Shown: positions 6,416-14,855 of the stretch, piece by piece
Layout: the number at the start of each line of letters is the position of its first letter
How positions within the stretch are numbered: the first letter of the stretch is position 1
NCBI GenBank assembly: GCA_937983085.1
Contig: CALJKZ010000031.1
Coordinates: 1-17,502, forward strand
Direction: 5' to 3'
Length of the DNA stretch: 17,502 nucleotides
Source: an uncultured Gemmatimonadales bacterium
GTDB taxonomy: Bacteria > Gemmatimonadota > Gemmatimonadetes > Longimicrobiales > Gaopeijiaceae
Notes under the pieces: generated by a model
Databases searched by the model: none
What the model saw: only the letters and a program-made list of their open reading frames with translations
Told to the model about the DNA's origin: nothing
Translations under genes and position numbers: made by a program

Positions 6416-7603
6416 TCAGAAGTAACGGCTCAGACGGAACGTGGCGAAGCTGTCCCCACGAATCCAATAGGCGGGGGAAGCAGACGACGTACTCGCAAGG
6501 ACGCGGGCCTCGAGCTCGACCATCCAGGACATGCCGATCCGGCGACCGGCCTCCAGGAACGCGAAGATCTCACCGGAGTCGAGGTCGATGACCGGCCCGC
6601 CGAGAATCGCCGTATCGTTCGGGTCGTTCAGAGCCCATCGAGCCCCCAGGAAGAGATCCTCGTCCCAGAGGGTCGCGGGCGCCCGCTCCGGCTCGCGATC
6701 GTCGAGGCTGAGCTCCGCCAACAGGCCCAGATCCGTTGCCGTGCCGAAAAGTCCGAAGAGGGAGTATTCGATGCCGCCGACCACTGCCTGAAAAGGCGCG
6801 CCATGCCCCCAGCGCCGGAGCGCCTCGAGTTTCCAGAGGGAGGAGCCGTGGGTCCACTGGAGCGTGAGACCGAGTTCATCGATGAGGCCGTAATGGGGTC
6901 TGAAGCCTTCCGCTCCTTCCGGGACCAAACGGGGCTCGCGGCTCGTTCCGGTGAAGTACGACAGCCCAAGGTCCAGCGGGCCCATCGCCTGAGTCCAACG
7001 AAGGGCGAAGTCCGAGTGCCAGCGCTCGGCACCGGACTCGTAGACCGCCTCGCCCAGAACCGGGACGGGTCCCGACAGGCGGGCGCCGAACTCGGGAAAC
7101 GTGCGCTCCCGGAAGTAAGGCAGCCAGAACAGATCGAGCCCGCCGGCATGACCTTCGATGGTCAGGTTGAGCATGGGTTGCCCGAGCCGATCCTCATCGT
7201 CCAGGTCCTCGACCCCATCGACCTGATTGATGACGTTCACCAGATGCCGAGACTCGGTCACACCCCAGAAGACCCGCCCCACGCCGGCGAGGAGTGTCCA
7301 TCGGTCTCCGAAGTACAGGAGATTCAGCGCCCTCACATCGCCGTGCGTCCGCTCACCGTCGTGGGCATCGGCACGAAGGAAGCCCTCCGCAGATAGCCGG
7401 AGCGCTCCGCCAAGCCAATCGACGTCGAACTCCGGCTCGAGCGTGATGGACGGGGACCACGACGCGTCCTCGGCTCCTGGAGTCACTGGCTCTTCGGGGA
7501 ATACGCGAGTCTCCGCACCGACCCGAAGATCCAGGTCCTGCGCCGAGGCCGGCGTCCCCATGAACCAGGCCAGCGTGACCCCGAAGAAGAGCCCTCTGCT
7601 CAC
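6416..7603 (-). CDS. Outer-membrane beta-barrel protein of the MMPL/LolA-like operon
   Basis: A 395-residue exported protein. The GTG start (7601-7603) overlaps the stop of the LolA-like gene in a GTGA, indicating translational coupling. A Sec signal peptide (LFFGVTLAWFMGTPASAQD) is followed by alternating hydrophobic/polar strands rich in Trp, Tyr, Phe and Gly (WTLLAGVGRVFWGVTESRH, FALRWTQAMGPLDLGLSYF). The protein ends in FRLSRYF; a C-terminal Phe after alternating residues is the classic BAM-recognised signal of outer-membrane barrels. Similar operons elsewhere encode a barrel or DUF1302-type protein beside an MMPL transporter and a LolA-like protein. I infer it is the outer-membrane part of an envelope lipid or hydrophobic-compound transport system. 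The family could not be named. Confidence 0.85.
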   Translation of the reverse strand: MSRGLFFGVTLAWFMGTPASAQDLDLRVGAETRVFPEEPVTPGAEDASWSPSITLEPEFDVDWLGGALRLSAEGFLRADAHDGERTHGDVRALNLLYFGDRWTLLAGVGRVFWGVTESRHLVNVINQVDGVEDLDDEDRLGQPMLNLTIEGHAGGLDLFWLPYFRERTFPEFGARLSGPVPVLGEAVYESGAERWHSDFALRWTQAMGPLDLGLSYFTGTSREPRLVPEGAEGFRPHYGLIDELGLTLQWTHGSSLWKLEALRRWGHGAPFQAVVGGIEYSLFGLFGTATDLGLLAELSLDDREPERAPATLWDEDLFLGARWALNDPNDTAILGGPVIDLDSGEIFAFLEAGRRIGMSWMVELEARVLASTSSASPAYWIRGDSFATFRLSRYF

Positions 7604-8412
7604 CGGACCCGTCGGAGTCTGGACGGCGTGAAGTCATCCTCGGAGACATCGATGCCGAAGGCCCAGTCGTCGAACGTCAGGACGGTCTGCTTGCCGTTCT
7701 GATGGTTGACCATCTCGAGGCGATCAGGGCGCCAGAAGCGACCCTCGTACTGCTGGTACCCGTGATACGAAAGCGTCTTGAGCAGGCTGTCCTTGCGATC
7801 GTAGAAGTCGATGCGCTGGGGCCGATACTCCTCGATGTCCCACCAGATGATCTGACGCGTGTATCCGGAGTCCTCGTACCGGGGGTAGCGCTCAACCACC
7901 TCGCACTCGAGAGCGCCGCATCGCTCGGTGCGCAACCAGCGATACTCGTACTTCTCGACCTCTTGGGACACCAGGTCCTCGAACGCGAACTCACTGCCCA
8001 CGAAGGGCCCCGACTTGTTCGACGACGAGATTCGCTTCACCCGGCGCAAGGCGGGCAGGTACAACCATTGGTCGTCGGGGTCGAGAATCCGGCTGTACGA
8101 CAGCAGAGCCGTTCCCTCCACGTCTCGGGGAGAGTCGAAGACGATGAGGCTCTTGTCCCCCGCACCCGGCTCCTCGGACTCCAGCGCCTGGCGGCGCAGC
8201 TCCCGCCCGCTTTCCTCGCCGTTTCGGTTCGTGAGAACCATGGTGATCCTAGAGGCGCTGGTTCCCCAGCCACCGTCCCGTCGGTCGGCCTCTCGCGCCA
8301 CCTGGACGCCCCTTTCTTCGGCCCCACCGTCGGCCTGCTGGGCGTGCAGCGGGCCAGCCGCCAGCAGAGCGACCGCCGCCAACCGGACCATCCCACTCGT
8401 TCTATTCATCAT
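7600..8412 (-). CDS. LolA-like outer-membrane lipoprotein-sorting protein (periplasmic)
   Basis: A 270-residue exported protein. ATG 8412 was chosen because AGGAG lies seven bases upstream; an in-frame ATG at 8433 lacks one, and ATG 8409 is possible. The signal peptide is MVRLAAVALLAAGPLHAQQ. The mature protein carries phrases typical of the family annotated as outer-membrane lipoprotein-sorting protein (LolA/COG2834-like): LIVFDSPRDVEGTALLSYS, DDQWLYLPALRRVKRISSSN, SGPFVGSEFAFEDL and RQIIWWDIEEYRPQRIDFYD. These proteins have a half-barrel that holds acyl chains. In genomes where they sit beside an MMPL/RND pump they are thought to receive its lipid cargo. The gene begins 51 bases after the MMPL stop and overlaps the barrel gene, so the three act together. 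Confidence 0.9.
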   Translation of the reverse strand: MMNRTSGMVRLAAVALLAAGPLHAQQADGGAEERGVQVAREADRRDGGWGTSASRITMVLTNRNGEESGRELRRQALESEEPGAGDKSLIVFDSPRDVEGTALLSYSRILDPDDQWLYLPALRRVKRISSSNKSGPFVGSEFAFEDLVSQEVEKYEYRWLRTERCGALECEVVERYPRYEDSGYTRQIIWWDIEEYRPQRIDFYDRKDSLLKTLSYHGYQQYEGRFWRPDRLEMVNHQNGKQTVLTFDDWAFGIDVSEDDFTPSRLRRVR

Positions 8413-8463
8413 TTTTCCACTCCTGGTTCTCATTGGTTCTTCGTCATAGCGGTGAGGTCAGAC

Positions 8464-10833
8464 TCACCCACCCGCGGCAGCGAAAACCTCGGGGCCATGG
8501 GTCGGTGTCGGGTCCTCGCTGGCGGCCTCGTGCGATCGCCGGTCGAACTCGATCAGCAGTGCCGGGAGGAGCAGGAAGTCGATGAAGAGCGCGCACACCA
8601 CGGTCAGCGACGTCAGCAGGCCCATATACGCGGTCACGCGAAACGTGCTGAGACCCAGCATTGCAAAGCCGGCGGCGACGATGATCGTGTTGCCGAGGAT
8701 CGCGGTGCCCACCGTCTCAAAGGCGTAGCTCACGGCTTCGCGAGGCGGTGACGACCGGCGAGCCCGACGGTACTTGGACAGAAAGTGGACGGTGTCGTCG
8801 ACGATGATCCCGATGGACAGGCCCGCGACGATGGAGATGGCGAAGCCGACCTCGCCGACGAGCAAAGCCCAGATCCCGAAGGCCATGGCGGCCGGAAGCA
8901 CGTTGGGGATCAGGCTCAGGAGGCCCAACCGGAGGTCCCGGAGGGCGGCGACCAGAATGCCGGCGATCAACAACAAACCAAGCCCCGTCCCCAGTGCCAT
9001 TGAGGCAAGGTTCCGACGAGTGATCTTGGCGAACATCAGGGCCGTCCCGGTTCCTCCTGCCGTCGCCATCGGCGGAGTTCCGTTCTCGTCGAGCCAAGCC
9101 TCGGCGGCGGCGATCTCCGACTCGAGGGTAGCGACGTCGACGTCGCCGTACGTCACATCGATTCGGGCAGAGCTCTTGTCGATGTTGATCTGATCGTTGA
9201 GATCCAGCCCGTACGGTAGAGACAGCTCGTACAGGAACAGATACTGGGCCGCGAGATCGCGATCATCGGGCAGGCGATACTCCTGCGGGTCGTCCCCGTG
9301 CATGTTCATATTCAGCCGCTTCATGATTCGACTGAAGCTGTTCACGTGGGCGACGTTCGGACGAGCCTCGAGCCAGTCCGCGAAGGCGTCGAGACGGCTG
9401 AGGTAGCCGGGGTCGGAGACGCCGTTCTCTTCCCCGGAGTCCACCGAGAAAGAAGCGTAGTAGATCCCGGCCAGGTGTTCGGTCGCGAAGTCGCTTCCGA
9501 TCCGTACGGGCAGCTCGCGTGAGAAGTATTCCGTGTACTCGTCGTTCACGCGCATCTGCCCGATGGCGAGCGTGAGGAGGACGGTGGAGGCCAAGGCACC
9601 GACCAGGAGAGGCCGGTGATGCCGCGTGACCAGATCCCGCGTGCTGCCGACCAGGCGATCCAGCGGACCGATCCGCCGGACGCCGCCGCGAGTCGGAAAG
9701 AACGAGACGACGGCCGGAAGAACGGTCATGGAGTAGGCCCAGGCCAAGAGCACGCCCAGTGCCGTCACGTTCCCCAGAAGGCGGAAAGGAGGAGAGTCAC
9801 TGAAGTTCAGGCTCAGGAACCCGATGGCCGTCGTGATGCTGGTCAAGAAGACCGGCATCGCGTTGAGCTTCATCGCTTCGATGAGCGCAGCTGTGTTGGT
9901 GCGACCCATCCCCAGCGCGTGCCGCCACGAGACGAGGACGTGGACCGAGTCGGCGATCGCCAACGTCATGATGATGGTCGGCGCTGACGCACTCGCAGGG
10001 TCCAGGAAGAGGCCAACCCAGCCAGCGATGCCGAGTGCGGTCGCGGTAGACAACAGAATGACGGCGAGGGTGCCGACGGTCGCCCCCACGGACCGCAGAA
10101 CGGAGATGATCATGATGATGAACACCGCCATCATCAGCGGCATCACCGTCGGACCGTCGTTCAGCGGAGCGGTAGCGAAGGCGTTATTCACCATAATGGC
10201 CCCGGTGGTGTGCACCTCTAGACCGGGATACTGCTGACGATACCGGTCAACGAGGTCCTCCACCGACGCCACGGCTTCAGGCAACTCCTGGTCGGTGACG
10301 CCGGGCAACATGACCCTTACGTTGACCCCCGCAGCGTTCCCGTCGCGTGCTATCAAACGCCCAGCCAGCAGCGGCTCTGACAGCGAGACGCTCCGAACGC
10401 GATCGATGGCATCCGCCGTGATCGGCCCATCAGGAAGAAGGTCCTCGACTACCAGCTCGTCGCCCTCAGCCCATGTATGCTGGAAGTTCGTGATGGCATC
10501 GACCCGCGTCGCATAGGGGATCTGCCACGAGTCCTCAGTGAGCTCCCGAAGCGCGCCAAGGACCTCCGCTGTGAAGACGTCACCCTCCCGAGGCTTAACA
10601 ACGAACAGCACGTTGTCGTTCGGCGTGTAGACGGCTTCGAGCTCGTCGAAGGCGACGAGGTCCGGATTGTCTGCGCTGAAGAAGACGCGGTAGTTGTTCG
10701 CGAGGCCGAGGCGCGGAGCTCCGGCCGCCGCCAAGGCACCCAACAGCAGGGCCACGCCGAGGACCAGAGAGCGTCGCCGGATCACCCAGAGCGTCCACCG
10801 CTCGATTCTACCTTCAAGCCCGTCGCCTAGCAC
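8464..10833 (-). CDS. MMPL-family RND transporter
   Basis: A 789-residue inner-membrane transporter. GTG 10833 was chosen because GGAGGAGG precedes it by six bases; an in-frame ATG at 10893 has no such site. After TM1 (SLVLGVALLLGALAAAGA) comes a periplasmic domain (NYRVFFSADNPDLVAFDELEAVY). Then comes a first sterol-sensing-type module with PTIIMTLAIADSVHVLVSW, bearing the membrane Asp, and ITTAIGFLSLNFSDSPPF. After a second periplasmic domain the second module has GLSIGIIVDDTVHFLSKYRR and the last helices. The paired membrane acidic residues (ADSVH, VDDTVH) are the proton-relay hallmark of the family, which includes HpnN-like lipid transporters. Cargo is unknown; with its LolA-like and barrel partners I infer lipid transport towards the outer membrane. 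Confidence 0.95.
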   Translation of the reverse strand: MLGDGLEGRIERWTLWVIRRRSLVLGVALLLGALAAAGAPRLGLANNYRVFFSADNPDLVAFDELEAVYTPNDNVLFVVKPREGDVFTAEVLGALRELTEDSWQIPYATRVDAITNFQHTWAEGDELVVEDLLPDGPITADAIDRVRSVSLSEPLLAGRLIARDGNAAGVNVRVMLPGVTDQELPEAVASVEDLVDRYRQQYPGLEVHTTGAIMVNNAFATAPLNDGPTVMPLMMAVFIIMIISVLRSVGATVGTLAVILLSTATALGIAGWVGLFLDPASASAPTIIMTLAIADSVHVLVSWRHALGMGRTNTAALIEAMKLNAMPVFLTSITTAIGFLSLNFSDSPPFRLLGNVTALGVLLAWAYSMTVLPAVVSFFPTRGGVRRIGPLDRLVGSTRDLVTRHHRPLLVGALASTVLLTLAIGQMRVNDEYTEYFSRELPVRIGSDFATEHLAGIYYASFSVDSGEENGVSDPGYLSRLDAFADWLEARPNVAHVNSFSRIMKRLNMNMHGDDPQEYRLPDDRDLAAQYLFLYELSLPYGLDLNDQINIDKSSARIDVTYGDVDVATLESEIAAAEAWLDENGTPPMATAGGTGTALMFAKITRRNLASMALGTGLGLLLIAGILVAALRDLRLGLLSLIPNVLPAAMAFGIWALLVGEVGFAISIVAGLSIGIIVDDTVHFLSKYRRARRSSPPREAVSYAFETVGTAILGNTIIVAAGFAMLGLSTFRVTAYMGLLTSLTVVCALFIDFLLLPALLIEFDRRSHEAASEDPTPTHGPEVFAAAGG

Positions 10834-10923
10834 GGCTCGCCTCCTCCATTCTGGGACTCGTCCGGTGTGCGAGACATCGATCTCACCCACCAACCGCCGC
10901 TTCTACGCGGCGCGGGTCGACGG

Positions 10924-10930
10924 GGATACG
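10924..10930 (-). promoter_or_regulatory. CGTATCC -10-like element for the MMPL operon
   Basis: The minus strand reads CCGTCACGTATCCCC, 91 bases before the GTG at 10833. TTGACC lies upstream but only seven bases from TATCCC, too close to serve as a -35 box for it. Confidence 0.45.
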
Positions 10931-10991
10931 TGACGGGTCAAGCTGTCCGGATGGAAAGCGTCCTGACGGTCACCCGTCGGATGCAGAAACG

Positions 10992-11021
10992 CCGACGGGC
11001 GGGCCGAAGCCCGCCCGTCGG
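10992..11021 (-). terminator. Rho-independent-type terminator with UUCG loop
   Basis: A perfect 13-bp stem (CCGACGGGCGGGC paired with its complement) encloses a four-base loop that reads TTCG on the minus strand, an exceptionally stable tetraloop. It lies 33 bases after the stop of the OmpA-type barrel gene. On the minus strand it is followed by CGTTTCTGC, so the U-tract is short. It separates that gene from the MMPL operon. Confidence 0.75.
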
Positions 11022-11054
11022 TCCTGTTGCGATCCCGCTGGGGGACGCTCGCGC

Positions 11055-11645
11055 CTACCCGATGGGCACCAGGTACGAGAGCTTCAGTCCCCACGTCACT
11101 TCGAACTGCGTCTTGTCGTAGTCCGACAGCGCTCCACCCGACTCGGAGAAGTCGAACAGCCAACCCTTGGCCTCGACGCCAATCCCGAGTCCATTGCCGA
11201 CCTCGTAGTCGAGACCGACTCCGCCGGTCCCGGCCGCCCGCGTCTCAGAGTTGTCGGGGCCCTCGGGATCGAGCGTCACACCGCCTCCTCCGACGAACAC
11301 GTAGGGCTTCCACCCCCCGCTGGGGAACTGCACCTGGAGGGCGGCGTCGTAGAAGAATCGATCCAGCTTCGAATCGACCGCCACCTCATCGATGCGTAGG
11401 TCGTTGCGGGCGAACCCGAAGTCCGTCCTGATCATCAGGTTTCGGTTTACTTCGAATCCCACGCCACCTCCAATGTTGAAGCCGACTTCCTTGAAGTCGG
11501 CGGTCTCGGCCTCATCCAAGCTCGTGAGGGCGTTGAAGCCTCCGCCCCGAATGTTGAATTGAAACGCTCTCTCCTGCGCAGCGACGGGAGACGCCACCAA
11601 GGCGGCCACCGCCGCAAACAGAGCACTACGAATGATGTTTTTCAT
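11055..11645 (-). CDS. Outer-membrane beta-barrel protein (OmpA-type porin family)
   Basis: A 196-residue exported protein. ATG 11645 is preceded by GTGAGG and directly followed by a Sec signal peptide (NIIRSALFAAVAALVASPVAAQE); the open frame upstream is ignored. The mature part is built of short alternating strands with Gly-rich turns (FKEVGFNIGGGVGFEVNRN, LMIRTDFGFARND, WKPYVFVGGGGVTLDPEG, GVGLDYEVGNGLGIGVEAKG), the pattern of small eight-stranded outer-membrane barrels. It ends in LKLSYLVPIG, with the aromatic signal slightly internal. No peptidoglycan-binding domain follows, so this is the barrel alone. Function (structural, surface or attack-resistance) is unknown. Confidence 0.85.
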   Translation of the reverse strand: MKNIIRSALFAAVAALVASPVAAQERAFQFNIRGGGFNALTSLDEAETADFKEVGFNIGGGVGFEVNRNLMIRTDFGFARNDLRIDEVAVDSKLDRFFYDAALQVQFPSGGWKPYVFVGGGGVTLDPEGPDNSETRAAGTGGVGLDYEVGNGLGIGVEAKGWLFDFSESGGALSDYDKTQFEVTWGLKLSYLVPIG

Positions 11646-11848
11646 CACAACCTCACGTTCCCGCTGATCGCTCCCCAGGTCTTCGAGCGATGCAGCCTGC
11701 GTGGATCGGCCACGCGCCGACCGCCGCGCTGATCGCGACGGGTGAATAGACGACCCATCGTCCATCCGCCCCGACGGACCGCTGCGGCGTTGGCCCACCG
11801 TCGCCGCGCCCCCGAGGCACGCGGGAACTACGCACCGTGGTCACGACG

Positions 11849-11855
11849 GGATACG
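11849..11855 (-). promoter_or_regulatory. CGTATCC -10-like element for the OmpA-type barrel gene
   Basis: The minus strand reads CGCCGTATCCCG, 204 bases before the ATG at 11645. If it is the promoter, this mRNA has a much longer leader than the other units. Confidence 0.35.
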
Positions 11856-11892
11856 GCGACGTGTTGAACGCTCCTCACACTGTCGGCGCACG

Positions 11893-11899
11893 CGTATCC
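11893..11899 (+). promoter_or_regulatory. CGTATCC -10-like element for the MBL-fold gene
   Basis: The plus strand reads CGCGTATCCAGGG, 70 bases before the ATG at 11969. Confidence 0.45.
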
Positions 11900-11968
11900 A
11901 GGGCGCCGACGACGACGTACCAGACCGTGATCCGGCCCATCCGCCCACGCCTCGAAAGGACGCTCGCC

Positions 11969-13042
11969 ATGCGATCGGTCGTGTCCCTGTTCGCTTTGGC
12001 CACGGCCGCAGTCGCCGATCTGTCCGGCCAGGCCCCCGGTGCTGTTCACCACTTCCACGATCTGGCGGACGGCGTCTTCGTCGCCGAACCCCTGTATGGA
12101 GGTGGCAACTCGACAGTGATCGTGAATGGGGACTACGTGGTCGTCGTCGACGCGCAGGGCACGGAGGCGGCTGCACGTGCCCTGATCTCCGAGATTCGAC
12201 GGCGCACGGATGCACCGGTCCGGTACCTCGTCAACACGCACTGGCACGGGGACCACCACGGTGGCAACGCAGCGTTCAAACGTGCGTTCCCGACCGTCAC
12301 GATCCTCGCCGGTTCTGGCGCTCGCGAGGACATCCGCATCCGGTCGAACGCGGAGATTCGCGAGGTGGCACCCTTCCTCCGTGAACTCATGCGACCGGCC
12401 GAGAACCATCTGGCGGAGGGTATTCGCGACGGTCGCTCATTGACGAACACTCAGCTTCAAGAGCTCGAGACCTTCGTTTCCGAGGAGGTCGAGTTCCTGA
12501 ACAACGTGCCGCCGGGGTTCCGCTACACCGAACCCGACACGGAGCTGGACGCCGCCGTGGAGCTCACGGATGGTGGGCGGCGCGTCGTGATCATGCCCAC
12601 AGGTCCAGCCCACACACGGGGAGACGTCGTCGTCCTGTTGCCTGACGACGGCATCCTCGTCGCCGGCGACATCCTCACCGTCCCCTATGTCGTTCCCCGC
12701 TCCGGCTTCCCGAAGCGGTACTCGCGCGTACTCGACGAGCTGCTGGCCGAGGCTCCGAGCGTGATCGTCCCCGGACACGGACCGCCAGCAGATCACGGTG
12801 AACTCGCCGGTACGATGGCTGACTTCCTCACCACCGTCGTCGAGCACTCGGAGCGGGCGCGGGCGCAGGGGCACGATGCCGAAGCCGCCGTTCAGAGCGC
12901 CCTGGCTGATACCCGCATCGCGACGTTCGAGGAACGCATCCAATGGGATGCTCCGGGCGGGTTGACGTTCCTGTCGTTCGCCGACCTCGTGGCGATGACC
13001 GTCCGGCGCGCCTACGCGGAGGCGGACCTCCCGACAGGATGA
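11969..13042 (+). CDS. Exported metallo-beta-lactamase-fold hydrolase
   Basis: A 357-residue protein. ATG 11969 is chosen because AAAGGA lies about eight bases upstream and a signal peptide-like stretch follows (VVSLFALATAAVADLSGQ). The zinc-binding motif THWHGDHHGG is at residues about 90-99 (His91, His93, Asp95, His96). The other ligands are in GPAHTRGD (His215), LVAGDIL (Asp234) and VPGHGPP (His270), so the dinuclear site is complete. The segment between the first and second ligand groups is long and helical (VAPFLRELMRPAENHLAEG), which distinguishes it from small MBL enzymes. It resembles broad periplasmic MBL hydrolases of unknown substrate. A true antibiotic-degrading lactamase is possible but not supported specifically. 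Confidence 0.92.
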   Translation: MRSVVSLFALATAAVADLSGQAPGAVHHFHDLADGVFVAEPLYGGGNSTVIVNGDYVVVVDAQGTEAAARALISEIRRRTDAPVRYLVNTHWHGDHHGGNAAFKRAFPTVTILAGSGAREDIRIRSNAEIREVAPFLRELMRPAENHLAEGIRDGRSLTNTQLQELETFVSEEVEFLNNVPPGFRYTEPDTELDAAVELTDGGRRVVIMPTGPAHTRGDVVVLLPDDGILVAGDILTVPYVVPRSGFPKRYSRVLDELLAEAPSVIVPGHGPPADHGELAGTMADFLTTVVEHSERARAQGHDAEAAVQSALADTRIATFEERIQWDAPGGLTFLSFADLVAMTVRRAYAEADLPTG

Positions 13043-13077
13043 CGGAACATTGAGAGGAGCGGCGACTCAGCCGCCCA

Positions 13078-14826
13078 CTATCTCCGGCTGACCCGTTGAA
13101 AGGTCCACGATGCGGAGCCGTCCTCCGGTCGCAGGGTAGCCCTCCCTTGCTCCAGGTGCAGTCGGACCGTCCGGCCCGAGAACGGATCGTGCCAGACGAA
13201 GCCCGCCTCGGCGGATGGCCGAAACGCCCACTCCTCTCCGAACGGGCGGGGCAGTTCGAGGCCCAGCACCCGATCGGACTCCCACTCGATCCAGCGGCGA
13301 ACGCGACTTCCTTCGGCGTGGAGATCGACAGCCGTGACGTACACCCCTCCTCCGACGGCAATCGTCACGTCCGGATGAACCTCGGCTCCTTGAGACCAGG
13401 GCGCGTCGGCCCAGAATCTCCGTTCTTGTTCAACCAGGCCCTGCCAGGGCATGGCCGGATGCGCCACGCTCTCCAGGACCGTAATCAGGCCGGCCGAGAG
13501 GGCGATGAAGATCTCACCCGCTCGGTCGGACAGAGTGGCTGCCGAGTCCGCCACGCTGGTGGAGAATCCGTTCCTAGCATCCCCCCGCAGCGAGACACCG
13601 AGGCGGTCACCCGAACGGCGGAAGGACAATCCACCATGGGTGGCCTCGAATCGGGCGGGTCGCGCAGTCGGTATCCACGCCGAGGCGCTCGGCCACGGAC
13701 CGACACGGGGTGGCAACGCCACTGAACCTCCCGCCGCGATGGTCGCGACCGGGTTCATGACGGCTTCCCGATAGCCACGTCCACGTACGCGAGTATTGGA
13801 GAGGAACGCGATGGTCCGGCCCTCGTCTGGATAGACTCGAACCTCTCCGTTGAATGGCCCGAAGTCCCCGGCATGGAGCAGGACGCGGGTTCCTCGGGTC
13901 GTAGTCACCTGTCGCCACCCCGACCGCGTGAAGCGCACACCCTCGGCCGCCTCACCTCCGACGAATGCAGAGTCCCACCATGCCGGCGGCAGAAGACGCG
14001 GATCTCCCACGGCGTCGGCCCAGCGGGCCAGGTCCGACGCCGTCGACACCACCGAGCCCGAGCCGACCGCCTTCGACATCCCTACGAAGGCAACGGGGGA
14101 CTGGAAGGCGTCCGCTCCTGGAGGCGGGCCAGCGACCGGCTCCCACTGCTGTGGCTCGAAGATCGATCCGGTATCGTGCATCCCCAACGGGTCCAACACC
14201 TCTCGCTTCAGAACGATCTCGTACGGTTCGCCCACCGCTCGTTCGACGATACCTGCCAGTAGCACGTACGCCGGGCTCGAGTATGAGACCTCCGTACCGG
14301 GCGTCGACTCGAGAGCGAGCGAAAGCATCTCCCGATACACGTCTGGCCTCGGGGCAGTCGCGGACGGATTGGCGTGGGTGTGGAACGGGAGTCCCGAGGT
14401 GTGCCGCAACAAGTGGTCGACGGTAACCCCGGCAACGCCGCCCGAGGCCTCGGGGAAGAAGCGCGACACAGGGTCGTGAAGAGACAACACTCCCCAGGCA
14501 GCAAGTCGGAGCACGAGCGTGGCGGTGAACGTCTTCGAGATCGACCCCACCACGAAGGGCGTATCCGGGCCGATGGCCGGGCCGGTAGACCCATACAGCC
14601 GCCCGTAGCCGCGGGCGTACCGGGCCCCGTCCGCTTCGACGACGATCGCGCCGCGGAATCCGAACTCCGCCGAGCGCGAAAGGTAGTCGTCCACCGCGCC
14701 GAGCTGGCCGACCCGAACCGGTCCCGCGCTTGGCGCCTGCGGAGGCTGGGCGAGGAGCCCGCCGACAGGCGTCGTGAGAAGGGCCCCCAGTACGGCGCAG
14801 CGTCCCCAACGCCCGGCCCGTCCCAT
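13078..14826 (-). CDS. Exported serine hydrolase, class C beta-lactamase/PBP-like
   Basis: A 582-residue protein from ATG 14826; GTG 14829 is an alternative. A signal peptide (CAVLGALLTTPVGGLLAQ) is followed by a beta-lactamase-type domain with S-I-S-K (Ser95-Lys98, nucleophile and base) in FVVGSISKTFTATLVLRLA. The family phrases VDHLLRHTSGLPFH and SGSVVSTASDLARW follow. The second motif reads Y-S-S where Y-S-N is usual (residues 182-184), and the third is HAG (His318) instead of KTG, as in many serine hydrolases and esterases of this fold. About 220 residues follow as a beta-rich C-terminal domain that I cannot name. The substrate may be a peptide, ester or lactam. The ATG overlaps the stop of a short upstream reading frame (TGATG). 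Confidence 0.92.
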   Translation of the reverse strand: MGRAGRWGRCAVLGALLTTPVGGLLAQPPQAPSAGPVRVGQLGAVDDYLSRSAEFGFRGAIVVEADGARYARGYGRLYGSTGPAIGPDTPFVVGSISKTFTATLVLRLAAWGVLSLHDPVSRFFPEASGGVAGVTVDHLLRHTSGLPFHTHANPSATAPRPDVYREMLSLALESTPGTEVSYSSPAYVLLAGIVERAVGEPYEIVLKREVLDPLGMHDTGSIFEPQQWEPVAGPPPGADAFQSPVAFVGMSKAVGSGSVVSTASDLARWADAVGDPRLLPPAWWDSAFVGGEAAEGVRFTRSGWRQVTTTRGTRVLLHAGDFGPFNGEVRVYPDEGRTIAFLSNTRVRGRGYREAVMNPVATIAAGGSVALPPRVGPWPSASAWIPTARPARFEATHGGLSFRRSGDRLGVSLRGDARNGFSTSVADSAATLSDRAGEIFIALSAGLITVLESVAHPAMPWQGLVEQERRFWADAPWSQGAEVHPDVTIAVGGGVYVTAVDLHAEGSRVRRWIEWESDRVLGLELPRPFGEEWAFRPSAEAGFVWHDPFSGRTVRLHLEQGRATLRPEDGSASWTFQRVSRR

Positions 14827-14855
14827 CACCGGCGTGTCCGCCCCCCGAGCCCCAT
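14826..14855 (-). CDS. Putative nine-residue leader peptide upstream of the serine hydrolase
   Basis: ATG 14855 is preceded by GGGAGGAAGGG, the strongest ribosome binding site near the hydrolase. The frame encodes only M-G-L-G-G-R-T-R-R and stops at a TGA that shares its A with the hydrolase ATG (TGATG). The hydrolase itself has no clear site of its own, so reinitiation after this leader is plausible. It could also be an accident of GC-rich DNA. Confidence 0.35.
   Translation of the reverse strand: MGLGGRTRR

Larger units (their letters stand above)
11646..11968. other. Divergent intergenic region between barrel and MBL genes
   Basis: This 323-base gap holds two outward-pointing CGTATCC elements (11849-11855 minus, 11893-11899 plus). 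Most of it would be the long leader of the barrel gene. That leader contains an inverted repeat, GCGTGG/CCACGC at 11699-11704 and 11710-11715 with a five-base loop. No RNA family is recognised. Confidence 0.5.

Noticed and set aside
6305..7396. 363-codon plus-strand frame opposite the barrel gene
   Set aside because: It overlaps a coupled operon gene with a signal peptide and C-terminal barrel signal, and its own translation has no family features.
11828..12409. Long minus-strand open frame opposite the MBL gene
   Set aside because: It is a GC-rich shadow of a gene with complete zinc-binding motifs on the plus strand; it has no recognisable protein features.
13059..13074. GCGGC-GACTCA-GCCGC hairpin in the MBL/hydrolase gap, considered as a bidirectional terminator
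   Set aside because: A five-pair stem without a T-tract is too weak in GC-rich DNA to call.
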